Below are positions 44,184-54,700 of a DNA stretch of 64,000 bases, piece after piece. Position numbers and translations under genes: made by a program. This DNA is from Cladobotryum mycophilum (lineage: Eukaryota > Ascomycota > Sordariomycetes > Hypocreales > Hypocreaceae), in NCBI GenBank assembly GCA_036429605.1, contig JAVFKD010000015.1, positions 2,937,421 through 3,001,420 on the forward strand. The letters run 5' to 3'. The notes under the pieces were generated by a model, which saw only the letters and a program-made list of their open reading frames with translations, searched no databases and was not told the origin of the DNA. Position 1 is the first letter of the stretch. The number at the start of each line of letters is the position of its first letter.

Positions 44184-46556
44184 GGTCAATGCTACTCTCT
44201 GTTACCTGGGGAGGAGGGCTGTGGAGGGCGTGGTGCCAGGCTGTTGGGTTCGATGATGACTGACAACAAAGAAGGATTGGATGGAGTGAGCAAACAGGTT
44301 GCATCCAAGAGCGGCAGAAAGGGATGGGAGGAGAGCCAATCGGAAAGAAACTTTGCTCGGGCCTACGTGAGGCGGGAGGGTCCACTCGGTGATGAGGCTG
44401 AATATTATGCTGTGCGATGTACCTCACTATCAGACTTTTGCTTCTTCATGGTGGGAGCACCACTTAATTTGGATAGTAGAAGTTAAGGAGCAACCAGACT
44501 AGGTATTCTAACTTTGATCACCACAGTATTGTAAGACAGTCCATATCAGACAATAAACTTCACCAACATCTACAAAGCTAGAAGATATCACCATTAAACT
44601 TTTTATTCCTTTCTCTTGACTTGATGTAGGGTATCCAGATTCAAACTCTTTGACCGGTCATTCAGGCCCGCAAGAACAAGAAGTCGTCATGCTGCCAGGA
44701 TCATATCGCTTACATGGGGGCACGGCGTACTGAGACCCAGCATCCCAGTCAGTTGTTGTTTTTTTTTAGCTCCGGCGGCAAGCATGTCTCAGGCACGAGA
44801 GTGGACAAGAAAGAAAAAAAGCGACTCTGTGTTGGTTGAGTTGGATGAGTTTGGAGTAGCTACAAGTATTACTCTTTCTTTTGATCATAGGGATGCATTC
44901 TAATTTACACGATTAAGCTGAATTCGGTGCGGAAAAGGCGTTGCGCTTTCCTGCCCGGCACTTGATTGCAGCGATTGCCTAATTGGGTACTGCATCTCAG
45001 TTAGGTAGGGAAGTGTCGCTCTCTCAGGGCGCTCTCAGTGGACGGATAAGAGAAGCCTAGGTATGGAACTCACTGGATGGAACATGATGGCATAAAGAAT
45101 CGCCGAGAAGATGCCATTTATTTTAATTTTAATTATTTTATAAAATCCTATTTCTATAAATACATATATACGTAGATATATATATATCCATACATACAAT
45201 CTATATCGGATCAATCATCGCACCAGTCCATTATTGGGCAATGTTCCATGTTTGGGTTGTGACCTGCAAGTACAGGCCCATACAAAAACAAGACAAAAAA
45301 ACCCTTGGCTGAAACGCCGTTACGCGCATCGACAGCCAATCGCTCATCTCCATGATCCTGGCATATCAAACGACACCAGCTCTTTTTCACTGTCTGGTTT
45401 GCCGCCAGGCTTTATTGGCCTTTGACTGTTGATGCAGTAAATTGCAGGAACCACTTTTTGATGCATGCATCCGTACCTTTCTCTCTGTCTCTCATCTGTG
45501 CAGTGTCGCCCGTTGGAGATGCGAGACCGGGCCATGGACGCCCAGGCCAGCAAACTTGCCAAGCATTTTGGTGATGATGGAGAGAGAGAGACAGGACTTG
45601 GGCCCCGGATCATCAACAAGCGCGGCCAGATGGATAGACCATGAAACGGGGTCTGCCTACTCATCGGCGCGCTTAATCGCATCGTCTCCCCCATGAACAT
45701 TGAACAAGACCTTGACTCAGCCAGCTTGTCACTGCCATGATTGGCTCTTGGCCCTGTACTCTGTCTGCCATGAGCCGTGGTGCAGTCTTGAATGCGCAAA
45801 CAGCGAATACCGCCCGCCGCCCGCCGCCAGCAAGCAAAGCAAGTCAGTTTGCACCACCAATGGCGGGATGCCTCTTTCGCGTTCCATCCTCTTTTGGCTC
45901 TTTTGTTGTTGCTTTACATGTTTCAGTAACAAGGGTTCGCTTACCTCTTTTTTTGTTGGCACTCTGTTTCCGTCAGGGCGGCAAAAGCGGTGATGCTGTG
46001 ACAGACCGTCAGTTCAGAGGAGGAGGAGGGGGCCCACGGCCACCTGGCTGTTATTAAAGAACAAACCTGGGCCCTGATTCTTTGACTTTTGCTTGTTCAC
46101 TTCCTATTCAGCAGTGCCTTTTTTGTGTGTTTTTACCTTTTTTCCTTTTCACACACTTTCCCCTTCTTTCTCTTTCTCTATTGTTTGCTTGGACAATGCC
46201 ATTGATGAAGAGTGGCTGATTTCGCATTCCAATATTTTTTCCTTCTTGCTCTTTCATTCCTTGAATCTTTTCTGTCTCCCTGTCTCTCGCACATAGATCA
46301 TCTTAGACATAACCGGGCTGGTTTCCCATTACATCTTGAAGCTTCAACTTCGATACTATCCTTCATCGCACATACCTATCAACATTCATATCGCCAGGAT
46401 TATCCACATCGTCACATTTTGAGCGATCGTCGTCTCGCGCTTTAGTCTTTAGAGTAAGTTCGTGCGGCCGCAGATACTGGTCACCTTCATACTAACCTTT
46501 GCCCCCAGACATCACATACCTCTTTTCGAATTCGGGTTCAATACTTTAGTAGCATC
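44184..46556. other. Long divergent intergenic region
   Basis: About 2.4 kb between the SERF-type gene and the four-TM protein. It has an AT-rich block at 45119-45190 (repeated TTTTAATT and ATATAT). ORFs at 45344-46057 have no domain. A 5' UTR intron of the next gene lies at its end. Confidence 0.45.
46454..46508 (+). other. Probable 5' UTR intron of the four-TM protein gene
   Basis: Donor GTAAGT at 46454, branch-like TACTAACC at about 46489 and acceptor CCCCCAG ending 46508, 48 bp before the ATG. All three signals are strong; transcript evidence is not available here. Confidence 0.6.
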
Positions 46557-47375
46557 ATGGCTGGCTTCATGAGCGTTACTTCCCTGAGGGGCGTCGGAAT
46601 GATCATCCTCCAGGCCCTTCGAGTCGCCACCGTCATCACCCTCTTCACCGCCGGAGCTGCCTGCTGGATCTTGATCATCAACGTCGACAAGCACAAGCCG
46701 TACTTTGTCTTCCAGTGCATCTCCCTCTTCTTCACCTCGGTCTTCTGCTCCCTTCTCGTCGTCTCGGAGCTGGCCTTTGCAGAGTTCATCAGGGTCTACC
46801 TTCGCCGCACCTGGCCTGTCCTGTCCGACCACCATGGAATTAGCTGGCTCGGCGGAGGCATGCTCATCATCGGCTGCAACGTCTTGGGGGCTCTGAACCG
46901 TTCCGAGGAAGACAGCAAGAAGCTCAACGGCCCATTCTCATCTCTGGTCTTGGCCGCGGGTATTCTCTCCTTCGTCTTTGGTGTCCTAAACATTCTCTGC
47001 TCGTTCGTCTGGTGCGACAGAAAGGAAGGCATCACCTCTCGCGACATCCGCGCCAACGGATCTCTTGCTCAAGCCCAGCGCGAATACGTGCCGGATTACG
47101 AATCCAGCCACACTTCTTCGCTCAGGAACGAGAAGACCAGGAGCAAGTTCAAGTCCATGTTCTGGAAGAAGGAGGAGGCACCTCAGAGCGCTGGCCGCCC
47201 CGAGATTAGCAGGCCATACTATAACCACCCAACCCACGACGTCGAGCGCGATGCTGGCCTCGATGACCGGGCTAGCCCCATCATCCCGACCATCAAGCGT
47301 CCCGATACGGCCCTGCACCCGATCCACACTCGCAGGAGCAGCAAATACTCTGAGGCTGACATGTCTCGTTTCTAA
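46557..47375 (+). CDS. Four-transmembrane protein, MARVEL-like (conserved fungal membrane protein)
   Basis: An intronless 272-residue coding region. Four hydrophobic segments lie at about 17-40 (IILQALRVATVITLFTAGAA), 50-75 (FVFQCISLFFTSVFCSLLVV), 97-115 (WLGGGMLIIGCNVLGAL) and 130-155 (LVLAAGILSFVFGVLNILCSF), with short loops. A hydrophilic C-terminal tail of about 115 residues is rich in Arg, Ser and Pro and has an RNEKTRSKFKSMFWKKEE basic patch. The layout resembles fungal tetraspan/MARVEL-type proteins of unknown function (a domain-of-unknown-function family). The ATG is preceded by a well-formed leader intron. Plasma-membrane location is inference. Confidence 0.8.
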   Translation: MAGFMSVTSLRGVGMIILQALRVATVITLFTAGAACWILIINVDKHKPYFVFQCISLFFTSVFCSLLVVSELAFAEFIRVYLRRTWPVLSDHHGISWLGGGMLIIGCNVLGALNRSEEDSKKLNGPFSSLVLAAGILSFVFGVLNILCSFVWCDRKEGITSRDIRANGSLAQAQREYVPDYESSHTSSLRNEKTRSKFKSMFWKKEEAPQSAGRPEISRPYYNHPTHDVERDAGLDDRASPIIPTIKRPDTALHPIHTRRSSKYSEADMSRF

Positions 47376-48533
47376 GAACTTTCGGTAAAGGGTGGTTGTC
47401 GCTATGGAGGATAAGGGAATGAACAAAAGAGGCGTTGCTGGTTACAAGGCGTTGGGGGGTGACGTTAATATTAGGATACCCATATGAAGGGACGATATTC
47501 TTTCATTTATTTCCTTTGTACTGGTTAGATTTGCATGGTTATTCCCAGGGATTGCTTTTTATGAGATTTGAATTTGAGGACGTAATGTGCTTTTTGCTGT
47601 TTAACTTTGATTGATGATGCAAGCTTGAGTGATGTGATGCGAATAAAGAGCAAAGGCAAATGTCTCTGAGCGAGGGGCTTTGTGGCTTCTATCTAGCTTT
47701 TGTGTGGCGGTACGTGGCTGTGCTCATGCATCTAATTGCCTTGGGTGGTCGGGCCTCCAGAAAAGTATTAAATCACGTGATCGCATGACATGAGCTTCTC
47801 GACGCAGCAGCGACTCTTTGTCTCGAACCACCCACCCTCTCAATCCCTTCACCACATTTCATTCTTGTTTCCTGTCCAGCATACACGAACGTGGGCGTCT
47901 TCCCTTCTTCTGCGCGTACCGGATTGTGAATTTTCATGTAGCCCTGGCACTCTTTTTCATCACATTTTCCTCGCCTCGGTTTTCCGACTGCCGCATCTGC
48001 CCATTCCATCTGCCCACAGCGCGAGGTATTCCCCCCAACGCTTACGACCAACGCAGTCTCAGATCCAGACCTTTCGCCATCGTGGGCGCCGTAGCGCATA
48101 CTGAGGTCGATATTCGTGTCATAGGCAGAGGTTACAGATAATAGTATTTGCATCCCAGGCCAAATCGCAGAAAGGCGATATATCAATGGGAGCTTGAAAA
48201 CAAGAACAAAAAAGGCATTTCTTTCTTTGCGAGGGTTCTCTGGGAAAATTTGGAGCTGGGTTTTAGACTTGGTGAAGACGGTGAAGAACCAGGAACACAG
48301 ATCTCTTGGAATAAACTTCGCCGCCTTAAGAACGTGCCGCTCAGTGTTTTTGGTCTTGATTGCACAACCCAACCTTGATAGTTTCTCACGAGAGCGCATT
48401 TGCTCTCTGGTTCATTTCTTCTTCTTCTATTCGTGCAGGGGGCAAGAGTCGCAGATATTGTTTTGCCTCCATTGCCCTGATACATTTCTCTATTAATTTT
48501 GATACTCTCAACTCTCCAAAGACTTTATTTACC
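47376..48533. other. Intergenic region and long Pcf11 leader
   Basis: About 1.16 kb. It contains an E-box palindrome at 47773-47780. A 208-codon minus-strand ORF (47773-48399) runs antisense to the presumed leader of the next gene and shows no domain; I do not call it. Confidence 0.5.
47773..47780. promoter_or_regulatory. E-box palindrome TCACGTGA
   Basis: A perfect TCACGTGA, the binding site type of Cbf1-like bHLH factors, about 750 bp upstream of the Pcf11 ATG. Function inferred from the motif only. Confidence 0.4.
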
Positions 48534-50964
48534 ATGGCGTCTGACGGAGCTGAGGTGGCAGAGGACTATCGTCTTGCCCTTGAGGATCTCTCCTCCAATA
48601 TGCGCTTCGAGATCAGCAACTTGACTGTGATTGCCCGGGAGAACACGGAACATGCGTTAGCAATCGCTGAAGTGTTGCAACAGCACATCCTAAAGGTAGG
48701 TGACTCTCCAACAGGTCTACGACTCTTCAAGGACCCCTTTAAACACTTGATATTGCTTCCTGGCTTTTTGTCCTCTCGGTTTCCTGGCGTACACTTGCTA
48801 ACATGCAACTAGGCACCCCCCAACAAAAAGCTACCGGCTCTCTATGTGATGGACTCGATCGTCAAAAATGTTGGCACACCGTACACACTATACTTTGGTC
48901 GCAACTTGTTCAAGACGTTCATGGAGTCTTACGCAGTCGTCGATCATGGGGTGCGCAGAAAGATGGAAGAAATGCTCAAGACTTGGAAGGATCCTGTTCC
49001 CGGGTCAATGGATACCCGGCCTGTGTTTGCCATTGAAGTGGTGCGGCCGATTGAGAATGCCTTGATGAAGGTGAGGGCAGCAAGTATGCCTCAGCAAAGT
49101 CAGGGTCCCATTCCCGGCAGACCACGACCAAACATGTATCCCCATCGAAACACCCCGACGCCGCCTGGAGGACGAGGATTCCCTGGGCCGGCTGGAAGTT
49201 ATCCACAGCAGCAGCAGCAGCAACAGCAACAACAACAACAGCAACAACAGCAACAGTCTTTGTCTAACGGAGGGCAGTCTATTGAGCAAATGCCTGGCAA
49301 TCTTGCTCGCCCAGGTCAACAACAACAGGTACGATATTTCTAGGCTGAGACTACTGCGACATAATGACTAACAAGTCAATCTAGATTCCATTTTATCCCC
49401 CCATTCAGCACCACAATCACACAGCTCTACCCCAGTCTCCTTTCAGCCTGGGATTCCAGGACCGTACGGCTCGGCAGGGGCTGTTGCACCGGTTGGGATA
49501 AGCGTAGAAAACTTGAGCAATGACATTCAGAACCTGATTGTTGCGATGAAAGCCGAGTTCTCGCAGAATCCTCATGATGCTAGTGTCCAGACCAGATTAA
49601 GAGCACTTTTGGATCTTCAAGGCGTCGTACGGCACACAAGCCTGCCGCCAGATCAGCTTGAGCTCATTAAAAACAAAGTAACAGAACTTGCTGCCGTGAC
49701 ACTAAGGGCTCCTCCAGTCCATAATCCCGCACCTACTCCAGCACCTGTATCTCAACCGTCAGTATCTCAGATACTCTCGGCGCATCTCTCCTCTGCCTCT
49801 GCCTCTGTAGCCCCGACGTCGGTAAGTGCGGCTCCGTCTGCTGCGTCGACTTCAGTTACTCTTGACTCCTTGTTGGGAAAGGGGGCGATGGCGGCGTTGT
49901 TGGGCATACAATCTGCAAAGCCGCAAAGCGCAGCTCCCCAGCCGCCCTCGTTTGGTAACGTTGCCATACGATCACCACCAGTGGTTCATGCCGAGCCTCC
50001 AAAGCCAGCCGCTCCTCCGGTGCCGAGCGCTGCTACTTCATTGCTGGACCAGCTTCGTGCAGCGGGTATGCTTCCTGCGATGACGCCACCCAATACGGCC
50101 GCGGCTACTCCTACTCCTGCTTTTCCTCCCCCCAGTACCGACCCCTGGGTTACCTCTCAATCTGCCTGCGAGCATTGCGAATTTTCTAGCTGCCCAAAAG
50201 AGGGAGGCTACTCCGTCTGTCCCAGATGCCATCATTTATCCCGGAATTGATGTAGCGGCTCTAAAGCAACAGTGAGTGACCAACATCCCCTTTATGGGGC
50301 CAACATGAGGGCTAACGCAAAGTGTGTACAGATTTCGACCGGACGCAATCTCTGCGCTCTATGACGATCTAGGACCTCCATGTACCCAATGTGGAAGACG
50401 ATTCAGGACAGATGCAGAGGGGAAGAAGAAGAAGATGGCCCACATGGACTGGCATTTCAAGGTTCATCAACGAAGCACCGAGGCGGAGAAGAGGGGGACG
50501 CATCGGAGCTGGTATGTCGACCAGCAGGTAAGTCATTCATTCGCCTTTAGTATAGCGAGCTAGATTTCTAACGATGTGAGTAGGACTGGCAAAAGGGCCG
50601 AGAGGTTGTTGATGCAGTTCACGATGTGACGACTATGGAGGAGGCTGCCCAGGCTGCCAAAGACTTGGATGCTCCCAAATACATACCGGTACCAGACCCT
50701 AGCAGCGGCATTAACAATGTTTGCCCAATCTGCCAGGAGAGATTCGAGAACAAGTGGCTGGATACGGTTCAAGAATGGGTGTGGCTCGATACGGTCCTGG
50801 TAGGCAACCGAGCATATCACGCGTCGTGTCACGCCGAAGCGACAAGAGACCGAGAGTCAACGCCGGGGTTCTCAAGACGGACGCCGGAGCCGGTGCTGGG
50901 CAAGAGGAAAGCGGAAGCCGGGCTATCATCGCCCAAGGTACGGGTACAGAAGACGTTTGTCTAG
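48534..50964 (+). CDS. pcf11: Pcf11, mRNA 3'-end cleavage and polyadenylation factor IA subunit
   Basis: Exons 48534-48695, 48813-49328, then 49385 (or 49447)-50271, 50332-50527 and 50584-50964. The N-terminal CID domain (DYRLALEDLSSN to about residue 135; APPNKKLPALYVMDSIVKNVG) binds the RNA polymerase II CTD. A polyglutamine tract of about 17 residues (CAG/CAA mix near 49205-49256) follows. The middle is Pro/Ala-rich with LLDQLRAAG. Two zinc fingers close it: CTQCGRRF...H..H and CPICQERF...H..CH. Two places are uncertain: the C6 run at 49397-49402 would need one extra C unless splicing uses the acceptor at 49446, and the C6 run at 50128-50133 would need two extra bases unless an intron (GTATGC donor near 50066) ends there. 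The C-terminal frame PASIANFLAAQKRE is certain. Confidence 0.9.
49205..49256 (+). repeat. CAG/CAA polyglutamine tract in Pcf11
   Basis: About 17 Gln codons, mixed CAG and CAA, so not a pure microsatellite; likely length-variable between strains. Confidence 0.8.
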
Positions 50965-53186
50965 GTAGATGATGGAAGAGGGGGTGCTTGAGGGTATGAT
51001 GTGGACAAGATTCTTTTATTATTCTTGGCTGGGCAAATCAAGAGGTCCCGGTGAATCTATAGAAGAAGCTGGGAATGGCCTTTGAGCGATTGATTGATTG
51101 ACTGATTGAATGGCGAAGGCAGGTATTCATGGACAGGCAGGCGTCTGGGCGCAATTCAGAATGAAGTAGTGGAAGATGATATGGTGTATACTTGAATGGA
51201 TTTCGGCGAGATTGATCATGAGGCGGCCAATATGGTTCTTGTTCTTTCGGCATGGAGTAGGTTAGATATTCACCCCCCCCCCCCAATCATGGGTGTGTTC
51301 CACGACTTGCTGGAAGCATCACCCAAGGAGTAAGTAGACAAACACACAACCAATGAGAAGTCGAGTTGGTTTCAACTGAGGGCTTTGCTCGTGATGAAGA
51401 GTATTATTATGACATTTGTATTGATCTGCTTGCATTACACCGACTATGCATATTTATATTCCTATGCATCAGCCATCTATAGCACAATAGAACCTGGATG
51501 AATGGATCCTAGTCCTAGTGCTGGAGGTGTAGTATCCATGGATGTAGGTGACAGCGACAGCCCAGCAGACTCGATGAGAACCTGAAAAGTGACAGGGCAG
51601 ATGCAGGCGTTGTTGCCCCCGCCTTTTAGCGTCCTTGTGACTGCTGCTACAGCGGGTCTGGTTGGTGGCCTCAGGGCCCTGGTCTTGTTTGTTTTCAGCG
51701 CTCTCTCCAGCCTTATCCACCACAGTTGATTGCCCAAAGCCCAGCACCCTGAACCTATAGGTATCCATTCAATTCAGTTCCATCCAATCCATCATCGCCT
51801 TAGCAAATCAAATCAAATCAAATCCATCCCATCCCATCACAACTGCACTGCACATCACAGCACATCACATCCTCTTTCACCAATCCTTGGCTACCTCGCT
51901 TTACCTTGCCTTACCCTTCCCCCTCCCTTCAAGGCAGGCATCCTTTCATTATCGTTGGGGTCGATAGTGATTTTCAGCGACTGACGCAGCTTCCCGACTG
52001 ATTGACTGCATGCAATTACCTGTACTGCCACTGCCACTGCCACTCTAAAGCAGCCCAGCTCTTTTCCAACTGGACTCCTTCAACCTGTCAAAAGGCGACG
52101 TCGTATCACTGGCTCGCGTCGTCCAAAATGGAGGTATGATTACTATTTTTGTTCTCCTTCTTCCTTTCCTTTCCCTTTTTATGAATTCATTTGTCATTAT
52201 TAATTCATTCCTCCTCCCTCCTCCCTCCTCCCTCCTCCCCGAACTCTTACGTGATACAATGCCTTGACCGGTCGTCTCTTTTCTTATAAGCGCCTGGTTT
52301 GGGGTCACATAACGAGCTCGAGTGGGCTCTTTCGTGGCTGGGCTTTTTGTTTTGTGTCACCACATACTGGATGCGTTATGGGCCACTCGGGTCAAGTCGT
52401 GCTTGTTTGCCTGCCCTTTTGCCCTGGAAAGGGGATGCGAGATTCTGCAACAGGTGCTTCCCATCACTCTGCCATGGAACCTCATTATGCAAGGTGATTG
52501 AGGCGAGCAAAACAGGTCGAGGCCCTCACCCTCACACCACTACACCCCAGAGTCCTCAACAAGATGGGATTTGTTGACCTGCCGGCAAGCGCTGTGGCCG
52601 TGAGTGTTGTTCAACAGCAGCAAGCAAGCAAGCAAGCATCTTTCAGCACTCCAGGGCTTGAATGCATGAGGGAGTCGGGGAAAATTAAGTGTGACGCCCG
52701 AAATGGCTCGTGTCACTCACACGCTTGATTGCCATGTGTCACCACGCCTACCCTACCCAAAACCGAGTGGATGGTTGGATGATGGTGGTTGACCTTCGGT
52801 AAACGACACTGTGGGTTCGGAACATGGGATGTCCTTTTTCGTTTTCGTCGGCGAGTGCTGCGCTGGAGACGAGGTGGCTCTCTCTCTCGAGTTTAATATG
52901 AGATGGAACGCCAGCATTATCCCTACCGTCTTGGCCAGCGCGTGTTTTGTTTTGTATGACATGACCCAAGGTCAAGCAAACAAGCGTACATAATAGCTGA
53001 AGCAAGGGCGACTGCGCACATTTCATGAGACATGAGCCTTCGTTTTGTCTTGCTGCGAGAACAAAGGAAGCCATAGGCCAGAAGCCCAGGCTCGGGGTTC
53101 ACCGTCCAGCAACACTATCATTACACCGCATTTGAGCATCATATTCACCGTTTACCTTGTTCGTTTTCTTCCTATCTTGGCCTACC
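50965..53186. other. Long intergenic region
   Basis: About 2.2 kb between Pcf11 and the Gtr2 gene. It holds a poly-C tract (about 10 C near 51272-51281), a short AAATC tandem tract (51801-51822), CCTCCCTCCTCC repeats near 52210, and AGCA repeats (52620-52637). No domain-bearing ORF. The pyrimidine-rich end is the Gtr2 promoter. Confidence 0.5.
51272..51281. repeat. Poly-C tract
   Basis: About ten C in a row, non-coding. Given the C-run problems in coding exons nearby, its true length is doubtful. Confidence 0.6.
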
Positions 53187-54514
53187 ATGTCCCTGAGTCC
53201 CCCTATTCGCTCGCCGTCGCAGCGGCCTTATGACGAGTACAATGATTTCAGCAGCCTTCACCATAGTGAAGGTACAATCAGTCCAGCAAAGCTAAACCTT
53301 CAACGTATTTACGAGCAGGGCCTTCGAGGAGCGACTAGGAACGATGCACCCAACTTGGCCGAAATTGCGACCGTCCCGGCTGTCAAGGGAAAACCAAGAT
53401 TGCTCTTGATGGGTCAACGAAGGTATACCGTTGATGCATGCAGTTGTCGGGCGGGCATTAACTAATAGAATCTGTGCCAATAGAAGTGGAAAATCATCCA
53501 TCTCAAGCGTAGTATTCCACAAGCTTCCTCCGAACGAGACCCTGTTTCTGGAATCAACGGCTAGAATCCAAAAAGATACCATGGCGTGAGTCTTGCATTT
53601 ATCTTTTCCCCATCTCCCGCTGTCATGCGTTTTCCTATTAACGATGCATACCCAGATCGTTTATGGACTTTCAAGTTTGGGATTTCCCCGGCCAGATCGA
53701 TGTATTCGATAACCCGAGCTTCGATATGGAGGCCATCTTTGGCGAAATTGGTGCCCTCATCTGGGTCATTGATGCTCAAGACGACTACCTCGAGGCCGTT
53801 GCCCGGCTGAACACAACCATTTTGTCACTGCAACGCACGTATCCAAACATCAACATTGAAGTCTTCATCCACAAGGTGGACGGCTTGTCGGATGACTATA
53901 AACTAGATATCCAGCGCGATATTACTATCCGAATCCAGGACGAGCTATCAGACCACGGTTTCGAGAATGCGCCCGTTACCTTTCACCTTACCTCCATTTA
54001 CAACCACTCCATCTTTGAGGCCTTTAGCAAAGTCATCCAGAAGCTCATCCCCCGACTTGGCACACTCGAATCCATGCTTACCAACCTTTGCCGAACCTGT
54101 CGTTTCGAAAAGGCCTACCTCTTTGATGTCTTGTCCAAGATCTACATTGCTACCGATACCGCTACTGCCGATATGGCTAGCTATGAGATTTGCAGCGACT
54201 ATATTGATGTCATTATCGATATTACCGAGATTTACGGAACATGGCAGCGTAGCGACGACGGTAAGAAGCGTCTCGAAGGCGAGCCTTGGAACGCAAAGCT
54301 GGAGGACCAGGTCGGATGCTCTACTGCCGAGAGCTGTCTCGTTTTGCATGACAGCAATAAGCCCATTATGCTGCGGGAGGTGGACCGGTATCTTGCCTTG
54401 GTGGCGATTATGACGGATGATTCATATGATAGGATGCCACTGGTTAATATGAATGTCGAGGCGGTTGTGGAAGGGCTGACGGAGTTTTTTGACATTACGA
54501 AGCCGAGAAAGTGA
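53187..54514 (+). CDS. gtr2: Rag GTPase Gtr2 (RagC/D orthologue), TORC1 amino acid signalling
   Basis: Three exons: 53187-53422, 53484-53585 and 53656-54514; 398 residues. A Ser/Pro-rich N-terminal extension of about 65 residues leads to the G1 loop LLLMGQRRSGKSS, split by intron 1. SSISSVVFHKLPPNETLFLEST is the Rag-specific stretch after it. The G3 loop is DFPGQID, the base-recognition loop HKVDG, and the C-terminal half is the roadblock-like Gtr domain that dimerises with Gtr1. With Gtr1 it sits on the vacuole and turns TORC1 on or off according to amino acid supply (established). The upstream in-frame TTG codons are not starts; ATG 53187 is. Convergent with Apc4, 186 bp apart. Confidence 0.94.
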
Positions 54515-54700
54515 ATTATGGAGGAATTGAGTAACGGTTGGTAGTATGGTTGATATTGTTCATATGGCCTGAATAATACCTTAGTATTTATTAAAGCAAT
54601 GAAAGATTCATCATTATTGTCCGTGATCCCCATCCATATCGTCTTGAAGCATCCTAGGGATGCCCCAAGATTCACATTATGGTTGCAAAATTAAAAGCAT

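Noticed and set aside
47773..48399. 208-codon minus-strand ORF antisense to the Pcf11 leader
   Set aside because: No domain, odd composition, and it lies in what must be the Pcf11 promoter and leader; long open frames by chance occur in such DNA.
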